From: DASVHS01 sp038244815 | GTDB taxonomy: Bacteria > Acidobacteriota > Thermoanaerobaculia > Gp7-AA8 | Direction: 5' to 3' | Length of the DNA stretch: 47,638 nt | NCBI GenBank assembly: GCA_038244815.1 | Contig: JBBRTB010000031.1 | Coordinates: forward strand, 1 to 47,638 | In this document: positions 20,247 through 28,915 of the stretch, piece after piece | How positions within the stretch are numbered: the first letter of the stretch is position 1 | How the letters are laid out: each line of letters opens with the position of its first letter | Position numbers and translations under genes: made by a program | Notes under the pieces: model-generated | What the model was told of the DNA's origin: nothing | What the model saw: only the letters and a program-made list of their open reading frames with translations | Databases searched by the model: none

Positions 20247-21812
20247 ATGCCAGCACAGATCGACGCAACACTCGACGACCTGCGACTCGCTTGGCAAAGA
20301 TACAAGCGTGATCTCCGGGACCGCTGTTTCGTTGATCATCCATTCCTCGAACAATGGATCGAGTCAGATCTTGACGCTTGGCTGTCAAAGATTGCGACGG
20401 AATTGAAGCAGGGTTACTGTCCTCGCTCGTCTAAGCACTGTGCCGTCCCGAAACCGGGTTTCATGATTCGTCCGGGTACTGTGCTTGAGCCTGAAGACGC
20501 CGTGGTGTACACCCACTTAGTCGCAACGTTCTTCAAGCAACTTCAGAAAGAAGTCAAAGGAATCGACGTTCACGTCGACATTGCCTATCAACTCGCCTCG
20601 AGCGCTTCGAGCGTGGATTGGACAAAACGCAGCTTCATGATTTGGCGTCAGTGGCGCGAAAAGTCGCTCGCCGCGTTGAAGAAGGGCGCGCGGTTTGTGG
20701 TCTTCACCGATATCACTGGTTTCTACGACAACATCAGCATTCAAAAGCTTATATCTGAGGTCCGACGGATCGGAGCTGCCGCAGACATCGCGGATCTACT
20801 CCAGGAATGTCTCAGAAAATGGTCACACCCACGAGATGAAGGAATTCCGCAGGGATACTCGGCCAGTGACCTGCTCGCAAAGTTGTTCATGACACCTGCT
20901 GATCGGCGACTTCGTCAGGACGGTTACATCCACCTGCGCTACGTGGACGATATGCGAGTGTTCTGCGGATCAAAGTTGCAAGCAAGAAACGCGATAAAGC
21001 ACCTTAGCGCGCTGATGTACGCGCGTGGGCTGACGCTGCAAAGTGGCAAGACCGAGATTCTCAACATTTCGAGAGCCAGGACCGCTATCGATGGGGTCAC
21101 CGAGACAATTGAGGAACTGAACACAAAGCTCGCGAAGGAGATTCAGACTGAACTGGAAAGCTCTGGCTACGTAAGTCCCGGCGAACTTCTAAACATCCTT
21201 GCTGCTCGCGAAGGCCCGCCTCCGGAGGTACTCGAAATGGCGTTCACTGAGCATTTTGGAGTCGGCTCGGGCGAGAGATTCGACACCAGTCTTTTTCACT
21301 ACCTTCTGGTTCGCCTCGGGAAGGCGCAGTCGCTGGTAGCGCTCGCGTACTGTCTACAATCACTGTCCGCGCGGCCGTCAGAAACCGCCTATATCCTAAG
21401 CGACTTCAGCGAGGTTGAACTCGAAAACGACGAGTTGGAGGAACTAATCACGTATATGAAAAGCAGCGAGGCGATCTATGACTTTCAGTTGTTCGAAATT
21501 CTGCGGTGGTTCTATCAAGAGGAAGAAGAAGACGAGGACGTCATCCAGCTCGCTCGTATGTGGTCAAGAGATCAGAATCGCGATCCGTGGCTTCGAAGTT
21601 ACGCAATTGCGTACCTTGGCAAATTCGGCGACGAAACGGACCTGGAGGAATTAGAGCACGGCTACGAGGCAGCGACGACGGACGTGGAGCGCGCGGATCG
21701 AGTAGCTGCGCTGCGACGCGTCGAGAAGGGCCGCCGTAACGCGTTCTTCGCTCGGGTGAGCAAGGACGGGTTACTCGTTGAGCGTTCGGTAAGGACTACT
21801 AAGAAATCCTGA
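20247..21812 (+). CDS. Reverse transcriptase, Abi/UG (defence-associated) type, in cassette position
   Basis: A 521-residue protein with a palm domain. VFTDITGFYDNIS (Asp155) is RT motif A, GIPQGYSASDLLA (199-211) is motif B, and LRYVDDMRVFC with YVDD at 232-235 is the catalytic motif C. The C-terminal half (about 280-521) is helical, with HEAT-like stretches such as YAIAYLGKFGDETDLEEL, as in AbiA/AbiK and 'unknown group' defence RTs. No maturase, HNH or protease domain is seen, which argues against a group II intron protein. The ATG at 247 of this kb is preferred over an in-frame TTG at 20223. An attC-like site starts 18 bp after the stop. Which UG/DRT class it belongs to cannot be told by eye. 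Confidence 0.85.
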   Translation: MPAQIDATLDDLRLAWQRYKRDLRDRCFVDHPFLEQWIESDLDAWLSKIATELKQGYCPRSSKHCAVPKPGFMIRPGTVLEPEDAVVYTHLVATFFKQLQKEVKGIDVHVDIAYQLASSASSVDWTKRSFMIWRQWREKSLAALKKGARFVVFTDITGFYDNISIQKLISEVRRIGAAADIADLLQECLRKWSHPRDEGIPQGYSASDLLAKLFMTPADRRLRQDGYIHLRYVDDMRVFCGSKLQARNAIKHLSALMYARGLTLQSGKTEILNISRARTAIDGVTETIEELNTKLAKEIQTELESSGYVSPGELLNILAAREGPPPEVLEMAFTEHFGVGSGERFDTSLFHYLLVRLGKAQSLVALAYCLQSLSARPSETAYILSDFSEVELENDELEELITYMKSSEAIYDFQLFEILRWFYQEEEEDEDVIQLARMWSRDQNRDPWLRSYAIAYLGKFGDETDLEELEHGYEAATTDVERADRVAALRRVEKGRRNAFFARVSKDGLLVERSVRTTKKS

Positions 21813-21830
21813 CGCACGCCGGGCGCCGCG

Positions 21831-21936
21831 GCCCAACTTGGTGCTGCATCGGACGCGAACCCGCGACTCGCCGTGTCGCTAGAGCTATACTTTCGTCGCG
21901 TGCGGGTCCGCGCCGGTGAGTTTGGATTCGTTGGGC
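21831..21936 (+). other. attC-like recombination site 1 (after the reverse transcriptase)
   Basis: A 106-bp imperfect palindrome bounded by GCCCAAC (21831-21837) and its exact complement GTTGGGC (21930-21936), matching RYYYAAC and GTTRRRY. The inner stem pairs CGG-A-CGCG-A-ACCCGC with GCGGGT-C-CGCG-CCG, leaving one extrahelical A in the gene-proximal arm, a hallmark of attC polarity. It begins 18 bp after the RT stop. The polarity agrees with a plus-strand cassette. Confidence 0.85.
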
Positions 21937-21979
21937 TGTCCTGCCGCGCGATAGGGGATACAGGCAGGAATGCAACGGT

Positions 21980-24900
21980 ATGGAAGTTCCGGCTAATGCC
22001 AACAGGCGAAGCTTCATGAGCATCGAAAGAGATCGGCTCCTCTCCCTTGTCGAGTTCGCTCAGCAATCGGCTCGGCTGCTGAGCAAGTCAGCAGCCACTG
22101 TCGCCCAGCATGGGCTCTTCTCTCTTTACGAGCACCAGATGCACGGATTGCCCGGTATTCGTGTGAACGTCAATGTCGCGGAGAGTCAGGACGAGATCTG
22201 GCTTGCCGTTGAGCGGCTGCACGAGATGAAGCCGCCGGAAATCATCAGCACCGTGCTCCGGCCGTGGGTGCACATGACACAAAGCCCGACCGAGGAGCCT
22301 CGGCTTCGGGAATCAACCGACGGGGCAAGCCTGATTGCAACGGGCACTCATTGTTCATCGGCAACTGCAGCCGAGCAAGGCAATCCAAGGATTGACCCGG
22401 AAGCCACCGTCATCCTGTCCGACTACGATGGGGCTGCGCAGATCCGGGCTGAGTTTGTCACCTACCTAGATACGAAGTGGCGCCCTTGGGAGAGCGAAGA
22501 GACGCTTCGCCGTGAGACGATCCGCCTTTACTTGAAGCTCTTTACGCTGAAGCAGCAGCTCGAGGGCGGTATTGTCGAAACGCAAATCGAACTTGTCTGG
22601 GGCGTAGGCCTAGGCATCTGGAACTGCGATGGCACAACGGTGAGCTATCCGCTTGTCGGGCGCCTCGTGGAGCTCTTGCTTAACCCCGATTCAGCCGAAG
22701 TGGAAATTCGGCCGCGCGACGCTGATGCCCGACTGGAGATTGACTGGTATGCCTCCGTAGATAATCGCGGGGTTGCCGACTTGGAGAAAGCGTCGAAAGA
22801 GTTTTTCGGGAAGGCCACGACAACCTTTTCGCCATTCGACCGCGGCACGTTCGAACCTTTGCTTCGGACAGCGGCCACGAACCTCGATGCGAACGGCATC
22901 TACTGGCCCAACGAAGCGTCGCCAGAGGACCGCACACTGCCAAAGTCCGACAACAAGCTCAAAGTCACCGACACGTGGGTGCTCTTCGCACGGCCGCGCA
23001 CCAAAAACCTATTTGTTGAGGACTTGGAGAAGCTGAAGAAGCAAGCCGAAGAAACGGAGACCTACCCACCCGCGGTAGCGGCCGTCGTGACCGACCCTGA
23101 CACGACAAACGCTGTTGTCGAGTTGCCGTTCTTCCGTGGCGTGTCCGCCTCGTATCAAGCCGAGGGCAGCAACAGTAGTAAGAAGCCACGCGACCTCTAC
23201 TTCCCGAAGCCCTTCAACGACGAGCAGGTCCGCATCATCCAGCTGTTGGATATTTCCGACGGAGTCGTCGTTCAGGGTCCGCCCGGCACCGGGAAGACGC
23301 ACACCATCGCTAACGTCATCTGCCACTATCTCGCCGAGGGCAAGCGCGTACTCGTCACCTCGATGAAGGATCCAGCGCTGGCCGTGCTGCAGGAGCAGCT
23401 GCCGGCTGAAATTCGCCCTCTCGCCATTTCGCTGCTCACCAGCGAGCAGCAGGGTATGAAGCAGTTCGAGCACGCCATCAACAAGATTGCCTCCGAGGTG
23501 CAAGCTCTAGACCGCAACAGCACGGCGCGAGCCATCAACCACCTGGAAGAGTCCATCGAGACCCTCCATGGCAAGCTTGCGGGGATCGACCGCAAGATTG
23601 GGGAATGGGCGAAGAGCAACCTTGCGAAAGTCGCGCTGGAGACTGAGGAGATCGAGCCACAAGATGCGGCTCGTGAGTTGGTCGCAAACGCTGGTCAGTT
23701 CGAGTGGATTCCTGATGCGCTTGGCGTCGAGCCTGAATTCGCGCCGCAGTTCTCGGATGGGGACATTGTCCGGCTGAGGGAAGCGCGCCGGACCCTGGTT
23801 CGAGACATTGATTACCTCGACGCATCCCTGCCTCAGCTCGTCGAATTTCCTGACTCCAAGAAGCTTCTTGAAGTCCATCAGGACCTGTCCCATTTTGAAA
23901 AACTGAAAGAGAGTGTAGAGAGCGGTGAGGTTCCGCCGCTTGCGGACTCGAGCCAGGAAACCCACGCCCTCGCGGAGCAGATCCTCATCCAGATTGAGAA
24001 CCTGCGTCGTCTGCGTGACGAGGTTGCGCAGGCATCTCGGCCGTGGACGGCCGCTATGCGGCAACGGCTGCGCCGCGCTGGCAACGACGATCTTCTGCCG
24101 ATGCTGGAAGACCTAGGCGCTGAGCTAAAGCAGGCTGTCGAGCGGCGCAAGAGGTTTGTTCAGAAGCCAGTTGCTACACCGACAGGCATCGAGCTTGATA
24201 CCGAACTGGTAGAGGCCGTCGGCAATCTCAAAGAGGGCAAGGGGCCCTTTGGGCTTAAAGGCCTGTTTCGCAGGACCGAGAAGAAGAAGCTCCTTGCTAG
24301 CATCCGCGTTCTCGGCAAGCCACCCGGCGACGCTGGGAGCTGGAAGCATGTCGCCGAGTATCTGGAGCTGCTGAAACGCCTACGCGAACTGGCGTTGCGC
24401 TGGAATTCACTTGCCAACGAGCTTCCTCTCGAGGCCGTGCAGGACGACAAGCCCGAGGGAGGTCTGGTCGCGGCGCAGAGCTACGCCCTCTACCGCAAAG
24501 TGAAAGAAGTTGCCGTCGCGGAGAGCGCACTATGCTGGGCCGCGTCACGTGTTTTTCACACGTGGCCTCACGCCGTCGAAGTAGCGGATGATCCACTCCG
24601 CCTGAATGAGTTGGAGAAGGCCCTTCGGCACCACCTTACGAAGAACCGCCTGGCCAATGTCTGGACCAACAAGGAACGAATCCAGAGGGTACTTCAAGGG
24701 CGCACCGGTCGAGCCATCGCCGATATTCGCCGCTTCCTCGCTGCCACGCTAGGCAACCCGTCGGTTACGGACCGCGCAATGCAGGCCGAATGGTCAGCGC
24801 TCACCGCGGAACTGTCGCGAGTGTTGGGCCTGGGCATACCTCTCGCCGCCGTGCGCGAGGTCTGCGACAAAATTGAGGCCTCAGGGGCGCCAAGATACGC

Positions 24901-27322
24901 CGCGCTGCTCAAGGAACCGGTTATCGGTACGACCGATAGCCTCCTTCCGGACAACTGGCGCAAAGCTTGGCGCCAGAGGCGTCTCGCCACTTACCTAGAG
25001 TCGATCGATGCGCAGCAAGAGCTGAAACAGTTGGCGAGAGACCACGACGATATCTCAAGCGATTTGTCCCGTGCTTACCGCGACGTGGTGGTGAAACGAA
25101 CGTGGCTGAAGCTTGCAGAGAACGCCTCTCCGAGCATACGGGCGGCCTTGCAGGCATACCTCAACGCCATTCAGAAGATCGGCAAAGGTACAGGCAAGCG
25201 CGCGGTACGCTATCGACAGGACGCACGGATGGCAGCCTCCCTTGCGAACCCAGCAGTGCCATGCTGGATAATGGCCCACTACCGGGTTTCGGAATCACTC
25301 CCCGCTGAGCTAGGCTGCTTTGACCTTGTCATAATCGACGAAGCATCCCAGTCCGATCTGACTGCTCTGCCTTCTTTGTTACGGGCCAAGAAAGTGCTGA
25401 TCGTCGGCGACGACAAGCAGGTCTCGCCGGAGGGCGTTGGTCTCGAGGAGGAGAAGGTTCGCAGCCTCATGAACCGCTTCCTCGGCAGCCAGGTTGAGAC
25501 CTACCGGCCGCAGATGGCGCCGACGAGTTCCATCTACGACCTCTTCAAAGTGGTGTTCGCCAAGAGCGCGGTGATGCTGAAAGAACACTTCCGCTCTGTG
25601 GCCCCCATTATCGAGTACTCGAAGCGCGAGTTCTACAGTCACGAGCTGCGCCCACTGCGCGTGCCGAAAGCCTCCGAGCGTCTCGACCCGCCCCTCATCG
25701 ACGTGCTGGTGGAAGACGGGTACCGTAAGGGCGACGTCAACCTCCCTGAGGCGCGCTTCATCGTTGATGAAATCAAGGCGATTGTGGCAGACCCGAACAT
25801 GGGCGGCCGATCCATCGGGGTCGTCTCGCTGCTAGCCGACAAGCAGGCTCTGATGATATGGGAGCGGCTGACCGACGAGCTCGGGCCCGAAATCATGCAG
25901 CGACATCGCATCACTTGTGGCGATGCCCGCACGTTTCAGGGCAAAGAGCGTGACATCATGTTTCTCTCGATGGTGTCGGCACCCAACGAGGTTGGCGCCC
26001 CGCTCTCTCGCGACACTTTCGCCCAGCGTTTCAACGTCGCGGCTTCGCGTGCGAGGGACCGGATGTACTTGGTGCGTTCGGTGGAACCGGACGATCTGAG
26101 CAATGCTGACAAGTATCGTCGAAGTCTTATCACACACTTTGCTGCACCCTTCGCGCAGGATGAGATGCGCGCGGAGGACCTGCGAACACTTTGTGAATCG
26201 CCTTTCGAGCGCGACATGTACGACGAACTCACTCAGCGTGGCTACTGGGTGACGCCACAGGTGAGGGTCAGCCAGTACCGCATCGACATGGTTGTGGAGG
26301 GACACAACGACGCTCGGCTCGCGGTCGAATGCGATGGCGACAAGTACCACGGTGCGGAGAAGTGGACCGATGACATGCAGCGTCAGCGCGTCCTAGAGCG
26401 CGCCGGCTGGGTGTTCTGGCGCTGTTTCGCCTCAGCGTTCATCCGCCGGAGGAAGGAAGTGCTGGACGACCTCTTGAAGACGTTGGCTGAGCGTGGCATC
26501 GAAGCGATCGGGGCCGAAGGGGCGCCGAGAAGCGTGCATACCGAGCACCGTGTCGCACTGTCTCCCACCGAGTCGACAGTCAAGCATGGAAGCTCCGTGC
26601 CTGTTGAAATTCTGGAGAGCGCCCACGCGGCGAATCCAGCTTCGCCACCGGCAGGAGACAGTTCCGCGAGGGGCGACGCGCCTCGAGTGGAACGTCAGTC
26701 GCATCTTTCGACTGGCAAAGATCTGATTGACCGAGGGCGATCGCTTGTTTCTCTGTTCAGGTTGCAAGACTTGAACCTGACATTCGGCGATTATGTCGAG
26801 TACGCTGGTTCTTCTGGTGATGATCCTCGCAGAGTTAACGTGGATTTGGTCTCAGAGGGCATTGTCCGCATCATTGATGTCGAAGGACCAGCGGTTGCGA
26901 AGCGGGTCTACGACATTTACCTTCGGAGCTGCGGCATTAGGCGGATGCGCCCTGAGGTCAAGAGCACGATGAACAAGGCGCTTTCGCATGCCATTCGCCA
27001 GGAACGTGTTGTGTATGAAGATGAGACAGGCAAGGGGGGACTACTGTTCTCCGTGGTTAGAGTTAAGGGGACCCCAGCGGTAAGATTGCGACGCAGAGGG
27101 CCGCGATCATTCGAGCAGATTCCACCGAGCGAATTGCAACTTGTTGCAAGGTACTTGTTGGAACGGCCCGGTTTCGCTCCTGGTAGTGATGAACATTTGC
27201 GTGCGGTCTTGGAGTGCTTTGATCTCAAACGGCTGACCACTCAGGTCAACACCAGGTTGCTGGAGATTCTCAAGAGGGGTTTCCCGTACGTGGACGAGTT
27301 GTTGAGTGGCATGCAGAAATAG
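21980..27322 (+). CDS. Giant SF1 helicase with Vsr/MTES_1575-like nuclease and DUF3320-like end (Hhe-like)
   Basis: A 1780-residue protein. The Upf1-type SF1 helicase core is split: Walker A GPPGTGKTHT (K439), then about 600 helical residues, then Walker B LVIIDEASQSD (D1120-E1121), FQGKERDIMFLSMV and FNVAASRARDRMYLV. A PD-(D/E)xK domain follows, with D1436 in YRIDMV and AVECDGDKYHG (E1450, D1452), then RAGWVFWRCF, as in Vsr-like MTES_1575 nucleases. The last 200 residues resemble DUF3320. This order matches helicase-Vsr-DUF3320 proteins described in phage defence (Hhe). The start may be 21980 or the ATG at 22016; neither has a strong ribosome-binding site. It follows attC site 1 by 43 bp, on the same strand as the RT. 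Confidence 0.85.
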   Translation: MEVPANANRRSFMSIERDRLLSLVEFAQQSARLLSKSAATVAQHGLFSLYEHQMHGLPGIRVNVNVAESQDEIWLAVERLHEMKPPEIISTVLRPWVHMTQSPTEEPRLRESTDGASLIATGTHCSSATAAEQGNPRIDPEATVILSDYDGAAQIRAEFVTYLDTKWRPWESEETLRRETIRLYLKLFTLKQQLEGGIVETQIELVWGVGLGIWNCDGTTVSYPLVGRLVELLLNPDSAEVEIRPRDADARLEIDWYASVDNRGVADLEKASKEFFGKATTTFSPFDRGTFEPLLRTAATNLDANGIYWPNEASPEDRTLPKSDNKLKVTDTWVLFARPRTKNLFVEDLEKLKKQAEETETYPPAVAAVVTDPDTTNAVVELPFFRGVSASYQAEGSNSSKKPRDLYFPKPFNDEQVRIIQLLDISDGVVVQGPPGTGKTHTIANVICHYLAEGKRVLVTSMKDPALAVLQEQLPAEIRPLAISLLTSEQQGMKQFEHAINKIASEVQALDRNSTARAINHLEESIETLHGKLAGIDRKIGEWAKSNLAKVALETEEIEPQDAARELVANAGQFEWIPDALGVEPEFAPQFSDGDIVRLREARRTLVRDIDYLDASLPQLVEFPDSKKLLEVHQDLSHFEKLKESVESGEVPPLADSSQETHALAEQILIQIENLRRLRDEVAQASRPWTAAMRQRLRRAGNDDLLPMLEDLGAELKQAVERRKRFVQKPVATPTGIELDTELVEAVGNLKEGKGPFGLKGLFRRTEKKKLLASIRVLGKPPGDAGSWKHVAEYLELLKRLRELALRWNSLANELPLEAVQDDKPEGGLVAAQSYALYRKVKEVAVAESALCWAASRVFHTWPHAVEVADDPLRLNELEKALRHHLTKNRLANVWTNKERIQRVLQGRTGRAIADIRRFLAATLGNPSVTDRAMQAEWSALTAELSRVLGLGIPLAAVREVCDKIEASGAPRYAALLKEPVIGTTDSLLPDNWRKAWRQRRLATYLESIDAQQELKQLARDHDDISSDLSRAYRDVVVKRTWLKLAENASPSIRAALQAYLNAIQKIGKGTGKRAVRYRQDARMAASLANPAVPCWIMAHYRVSESLPAELGCFDLVIIDEASQSDLTALPSLLRAKKVLIVGDDKQVSPEGVGLEEEKVRSLMNRFLGSQVETYRPQMAPTSSIYDLFKVVFAKSAVMLKEHFRSVAPIIEYSKREFYSHELRPLRVPKASERLDPPLIDVLVEDGYRKGDVNLPEARFIVDEIKAIVADPNMGGRSIGVVSLLADKQALMIWERLTDELGPEIMQRHRITCGDARTFQGKERDIMFLSMVSAPNEVGAPLSRDTFAQRFNVAASRARDRMYLVRSVEPDDLSNADKYRRSLITHFAAPFAQDEMRAEDLRTLCESPFERDMYDELTQRGYWVTPQVRVSQYRIDMVVEGHNDARLAVECDGDKYHGAEKWTDDMQRQRVLERAGWVFWRCFASAFIRRRKEVLDDLLKTLAERGIEAIGAEGAPRSVHTEHRVALSPTESTVKHGSSVPVEILESAHAANPASPPAGDSSARGDAPRVERQSHLSTGKDLIDRGRSLVSLFRLQDLNLTFGDYVEYAGSSGDDPRRVNVDLVSEGIVRIIDVEGPAVAKRVYDIYLRSCGIRRMRPEVKSTMNKALSHAIRQERVVYEDETGKGGLLFSVVRVKGTPAVRLRRRGPRSFEQIPPSELQLVARYLLERPGFAPGSDEHLRAVLECFDLKRLTTQVNTRLLEILKRGFPYVDELLSGMQK

Positions 27323-27419
27323 CGTGTCGCGTGACTCCGCATGTTCCTAAAGTAGGCCGGAGGTGCTGCCGATGGCAGTGAACGGTCGGGCACATAGTTG
27401 ACAAAGTGGGCCGGGAAAG

Positions 27420-28045
27420 GTGACAGCGGCGACGCGGATCACGCACACCGACCCGAGAGCCGAACACGGGGCTTTGACGGTGGCACACGCCGCGGAGCGA
27501 AACGAACCTCACGTGTCGACGGACGGCAATTCTTGTCGCAGCTGCGGTCCCTCCTGCCCAAGGCCGCCGCAGGGGAATTGCTGACTGCGCTCGAAGGAGC
27601 AGTGTTGAGCGCCGAACGTCGTGAAGCGACGCAGGCCTTCGCCGCCTCGCTTCATCTGGAGACCGGCGTGACCGGATACGTGAATCACACGGTCCCGGTC
27701 GCGATCCATGCGTGGTTACGGAATCAAGACGATATCCGCCGGGGCATCGTCGATGTCATCCGGTGTGGTGGCGACACGGATACGACAGCCGCCATCGTCG
27801 GGGGGATTATCGGCAGTTCGGTCGGCAAGGCCGGAATACCCGTCGACTGGCTCGACGGACTGGCGGATTGGCCGGGAACTGTTCGCTGGATGGAGGAACT
27901 GGGAAATCAGGTTGCCAGGGTTATGTCCACAGGGCGCTCTGACCGCCCTCCACGTCTGCCGGTGCTGAGTTTGCTGGCTCGCAATGCTTTCTTTCTCGCC
28001 GTCGTCCTGCTGCACGGGTTTCGAAGAGGGTTGCCACCGTACTGA
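27420..28045 (+). pseudogene. ADP-ribosylglycohydrolase remnant (N-terminus lost, frameshifted)
   Basis: The C-terminal part of an ADP-ribosylglycohydrolase (DraG/ARH family), which removes ADP-ribose from modified macromolecules. The frame from 27420 gives TRITHTDPRAEHGALTVAHA. The family continuation FLSQLRSLLPKAAAGELL is in another frame, so a frameshift lies near 27510-27530. The rest includes the metal-binding CGGDTDTTAAIVGGIIG and the typical tail FFLAVVLLHGFRRGLPPY. About half of a normal protein is missing at the N-terminus and a stop precedes the remnant. It ends 34 bp before attC site 2, as an old cassette gene would. Confidence 0.8.
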
Positions 28046-28079
28046 AAGCAGCCGGGAACGGAAATATCGATAACGCAGG

Positions 28080-28179
28080 GCCTAACAAAGCGGCTGCAGC
28101 GGGCTGCCGGCCGGCGCCTGCTACACTGATTTCACGCTCTGCGCGTGGCCCGCAGCCGCTGAACCGCAAGACGTTAGCC
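28080..28179 (+). other. attC-like recombination site 2
   Basis: A 100-bp imperfect palindrome from GCCTAAC (28080-28086) to GTTAGCC (28173-28179), complementary at six of seven positions. The inner stem pairs AGCGGCTGC with GCAGCCGCT exactly, then GGGC with GCCC after an extra AGC in the gene-proximal arm. It has typical attC wording: CCTAACAAAGCGGCTGCAGC on the left and CCGCAAGACGTTAGCC on the right. It sits 34 bp after the glycohydrolase remnant and 15 bp before the next ORF. Confidence 0.85.
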
Positions 28180-28194
28180 AGCCGAAGGACGCGT

Positions 28195-28446
28195 GTGCTA
28201 CGGTCGCGAACCGTGGAATTCGAGATCATCTCGGAGATCGTCGGCGTCGAGAGCACTGCGGTGGGACGGTCTATCCAGGATCTCCAGCGTCTGATCAAAA
28301 TGCACGGAAAGGGTCGATGGCGTAAGCTGAAGGGGCGAGCCTCCGTCAGGTTGCCGAGTGGGCGCGTCCGGCTCGCGGAGTTGCATTGGTACGAGGCACA
28401 CGGAATCGGGAAGAGAGACTTCAAGGTCAAGCGTTACCTGGACTAG
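28195..28446 (+). CDS. Small cassette-borne protein of unknown function
   Basis: An 83-residue basic protein from a GTG at 28195; a second GTG at 28213 would give 77 residues starting EFEIIS. The C-terminal half, GRWRKLKGRASVRLPSGRVR then AELHWYEAHGIGKRDFKVKR, looks like a compact beta-rich fold with many conserved-looking aromatic and basic residues. Short proteins of this kind recur next to mobile elements, but I cannot name a family. It begins 15 bp after attC site 2 and is followed 2 bp later by another small ORF, suggesting a two-gene cassette. Confidence 0.65.
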   Translation: MLRSRTVEFEIISEIVGVESTAVGRSIQDLQRLIKMHGKGRWRKLKGRASVRLPSGRVRLAELHWYEAHGIGKRDFKVKRYLD

Positions 28447-28448
28447 CC

Positions 28449-28685
28449 ATGCCTGAACCTATTCATTTCGCGGTTTGCGTGAGGAACGCCGGGAACGAAG
28501 CGTCCCTCGAGCTTCGAAAGCTGTACGAACTGGTATCCGATCCCGACGCCGAGAAAGACGGCATGCTGCGGGTCATTGATGAATCGGGCGAAGACTATCT
28601 CTTCCCGGCGAGTAACTTCGTTCTAGCCCCACTGCCGGCCGCGGTCGAGGAGGCAGTTCAGCATGCGATCAGCGCGGCTGGCTAA
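28449..28685 (+). CDS. Small acidic cassette-borne protein, unknown function
   Basis: A 78-residue protein beginning MPEPIHFAVCVRNAGNEASL, then LRKLYELVSDPDAEKDGMLR and VIDESGEDYLFPASNF. It has the size and charge of a single-domain partner protein, such as an antitoxin-like component for the upstream ORF, but no motif confirms that. The ATG lies 2 bases after the upstream TAG, so the two are probably translated together. Its TAA is embedded in a GGCTAACTG repeat that leads into the attC half-site. Confidence 0.65.
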   Translation: MPEPIHFAVCVRNAGNEASLELRKLYELVSDPDAEKDGMLRVIDESGEDYLFPASNFVLAPLPAAVEEAVQHAISAAG

Positions 28686-28690
28686 CTGTT

Positions 28691-28724
28691 GGCTAACTGA
28701 GCGGTTGCAGCAAACTGCGGGCCG
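28691..28724 (+). other. Truncated attC (5' half-site)
   Basis: GGCTAACTGAGCGGTTGCAG matches the left arm of attC site 2 (GCCTAACAAAGCGGCTGCAG) at most positions, and similarity continues to GGCCGG at 28724. It then changes abruptly into DUF433 coding sequence. No GTTRRRY box follows. This looks like a deletion junction that removed the right half of an attC and the start of the next gene. Confidence 0.7.
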
Positions 28725-28915
28725 GTCCTCGTGAAATCGTAAGCGGCGAGCCCGTCTTCGTGGGCACGCGTGTGCCGGCGCGCAATCTGCTCGAGTACCT
28801 TGAAGGCGGCGATTCGCTCGAGGAGTTCCTCGATAACTTTCCGTCCGTCAGTCGCGATCAGGCTGTGGCCTTCCTCGAAGAAGCGGGGCGCGCTCTTCTC
28901 GCTCGAGTGTCGTGA
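28715..28915 (+). pseudogene. DUF433 antitoxin-like gene with lost start
   Basis: The frame reads IVSGEPVFVGTRVPARNLLE then YLEGGDSLEEFLDNFPSVSR and ends at a TGA at 28913-28915. This is a nearly complete DUF433 domain, a small winged-helix-like protein usually acting as antitoxin to a DUF5615 PIN-like protein. No ATG, GTG or TTG lies in frame ahead of the domain; the frame runs back only to a stop at 28694 in the attC half-site. About ten N-terminal residues have been replaced. It overlaps the toxin remnant by 4 bases, as in intact pairs. Confidence 0.75.

Noticed and set aside
20247..21812. The reverse transcriptase as a group II intron, retron or diversity-generating element
   Set aside because: No maturase or HNH domain, no intron RNA-like flanks, no recognisable msr/msd-type inverted repeats upstream, and no template/variable repeat pair were seen. 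The helical C-terminal half fits Abi/UG proteins better.
21831..21936. attC site 1 as an ordinary terminator of the reverse transcriptase gene
   Set aside because: The palindrome is long, imperfect, lacks a U-tract, and carries boxes and an unpaired A at attC-specific positions. A secondary terminator effect is still possible.
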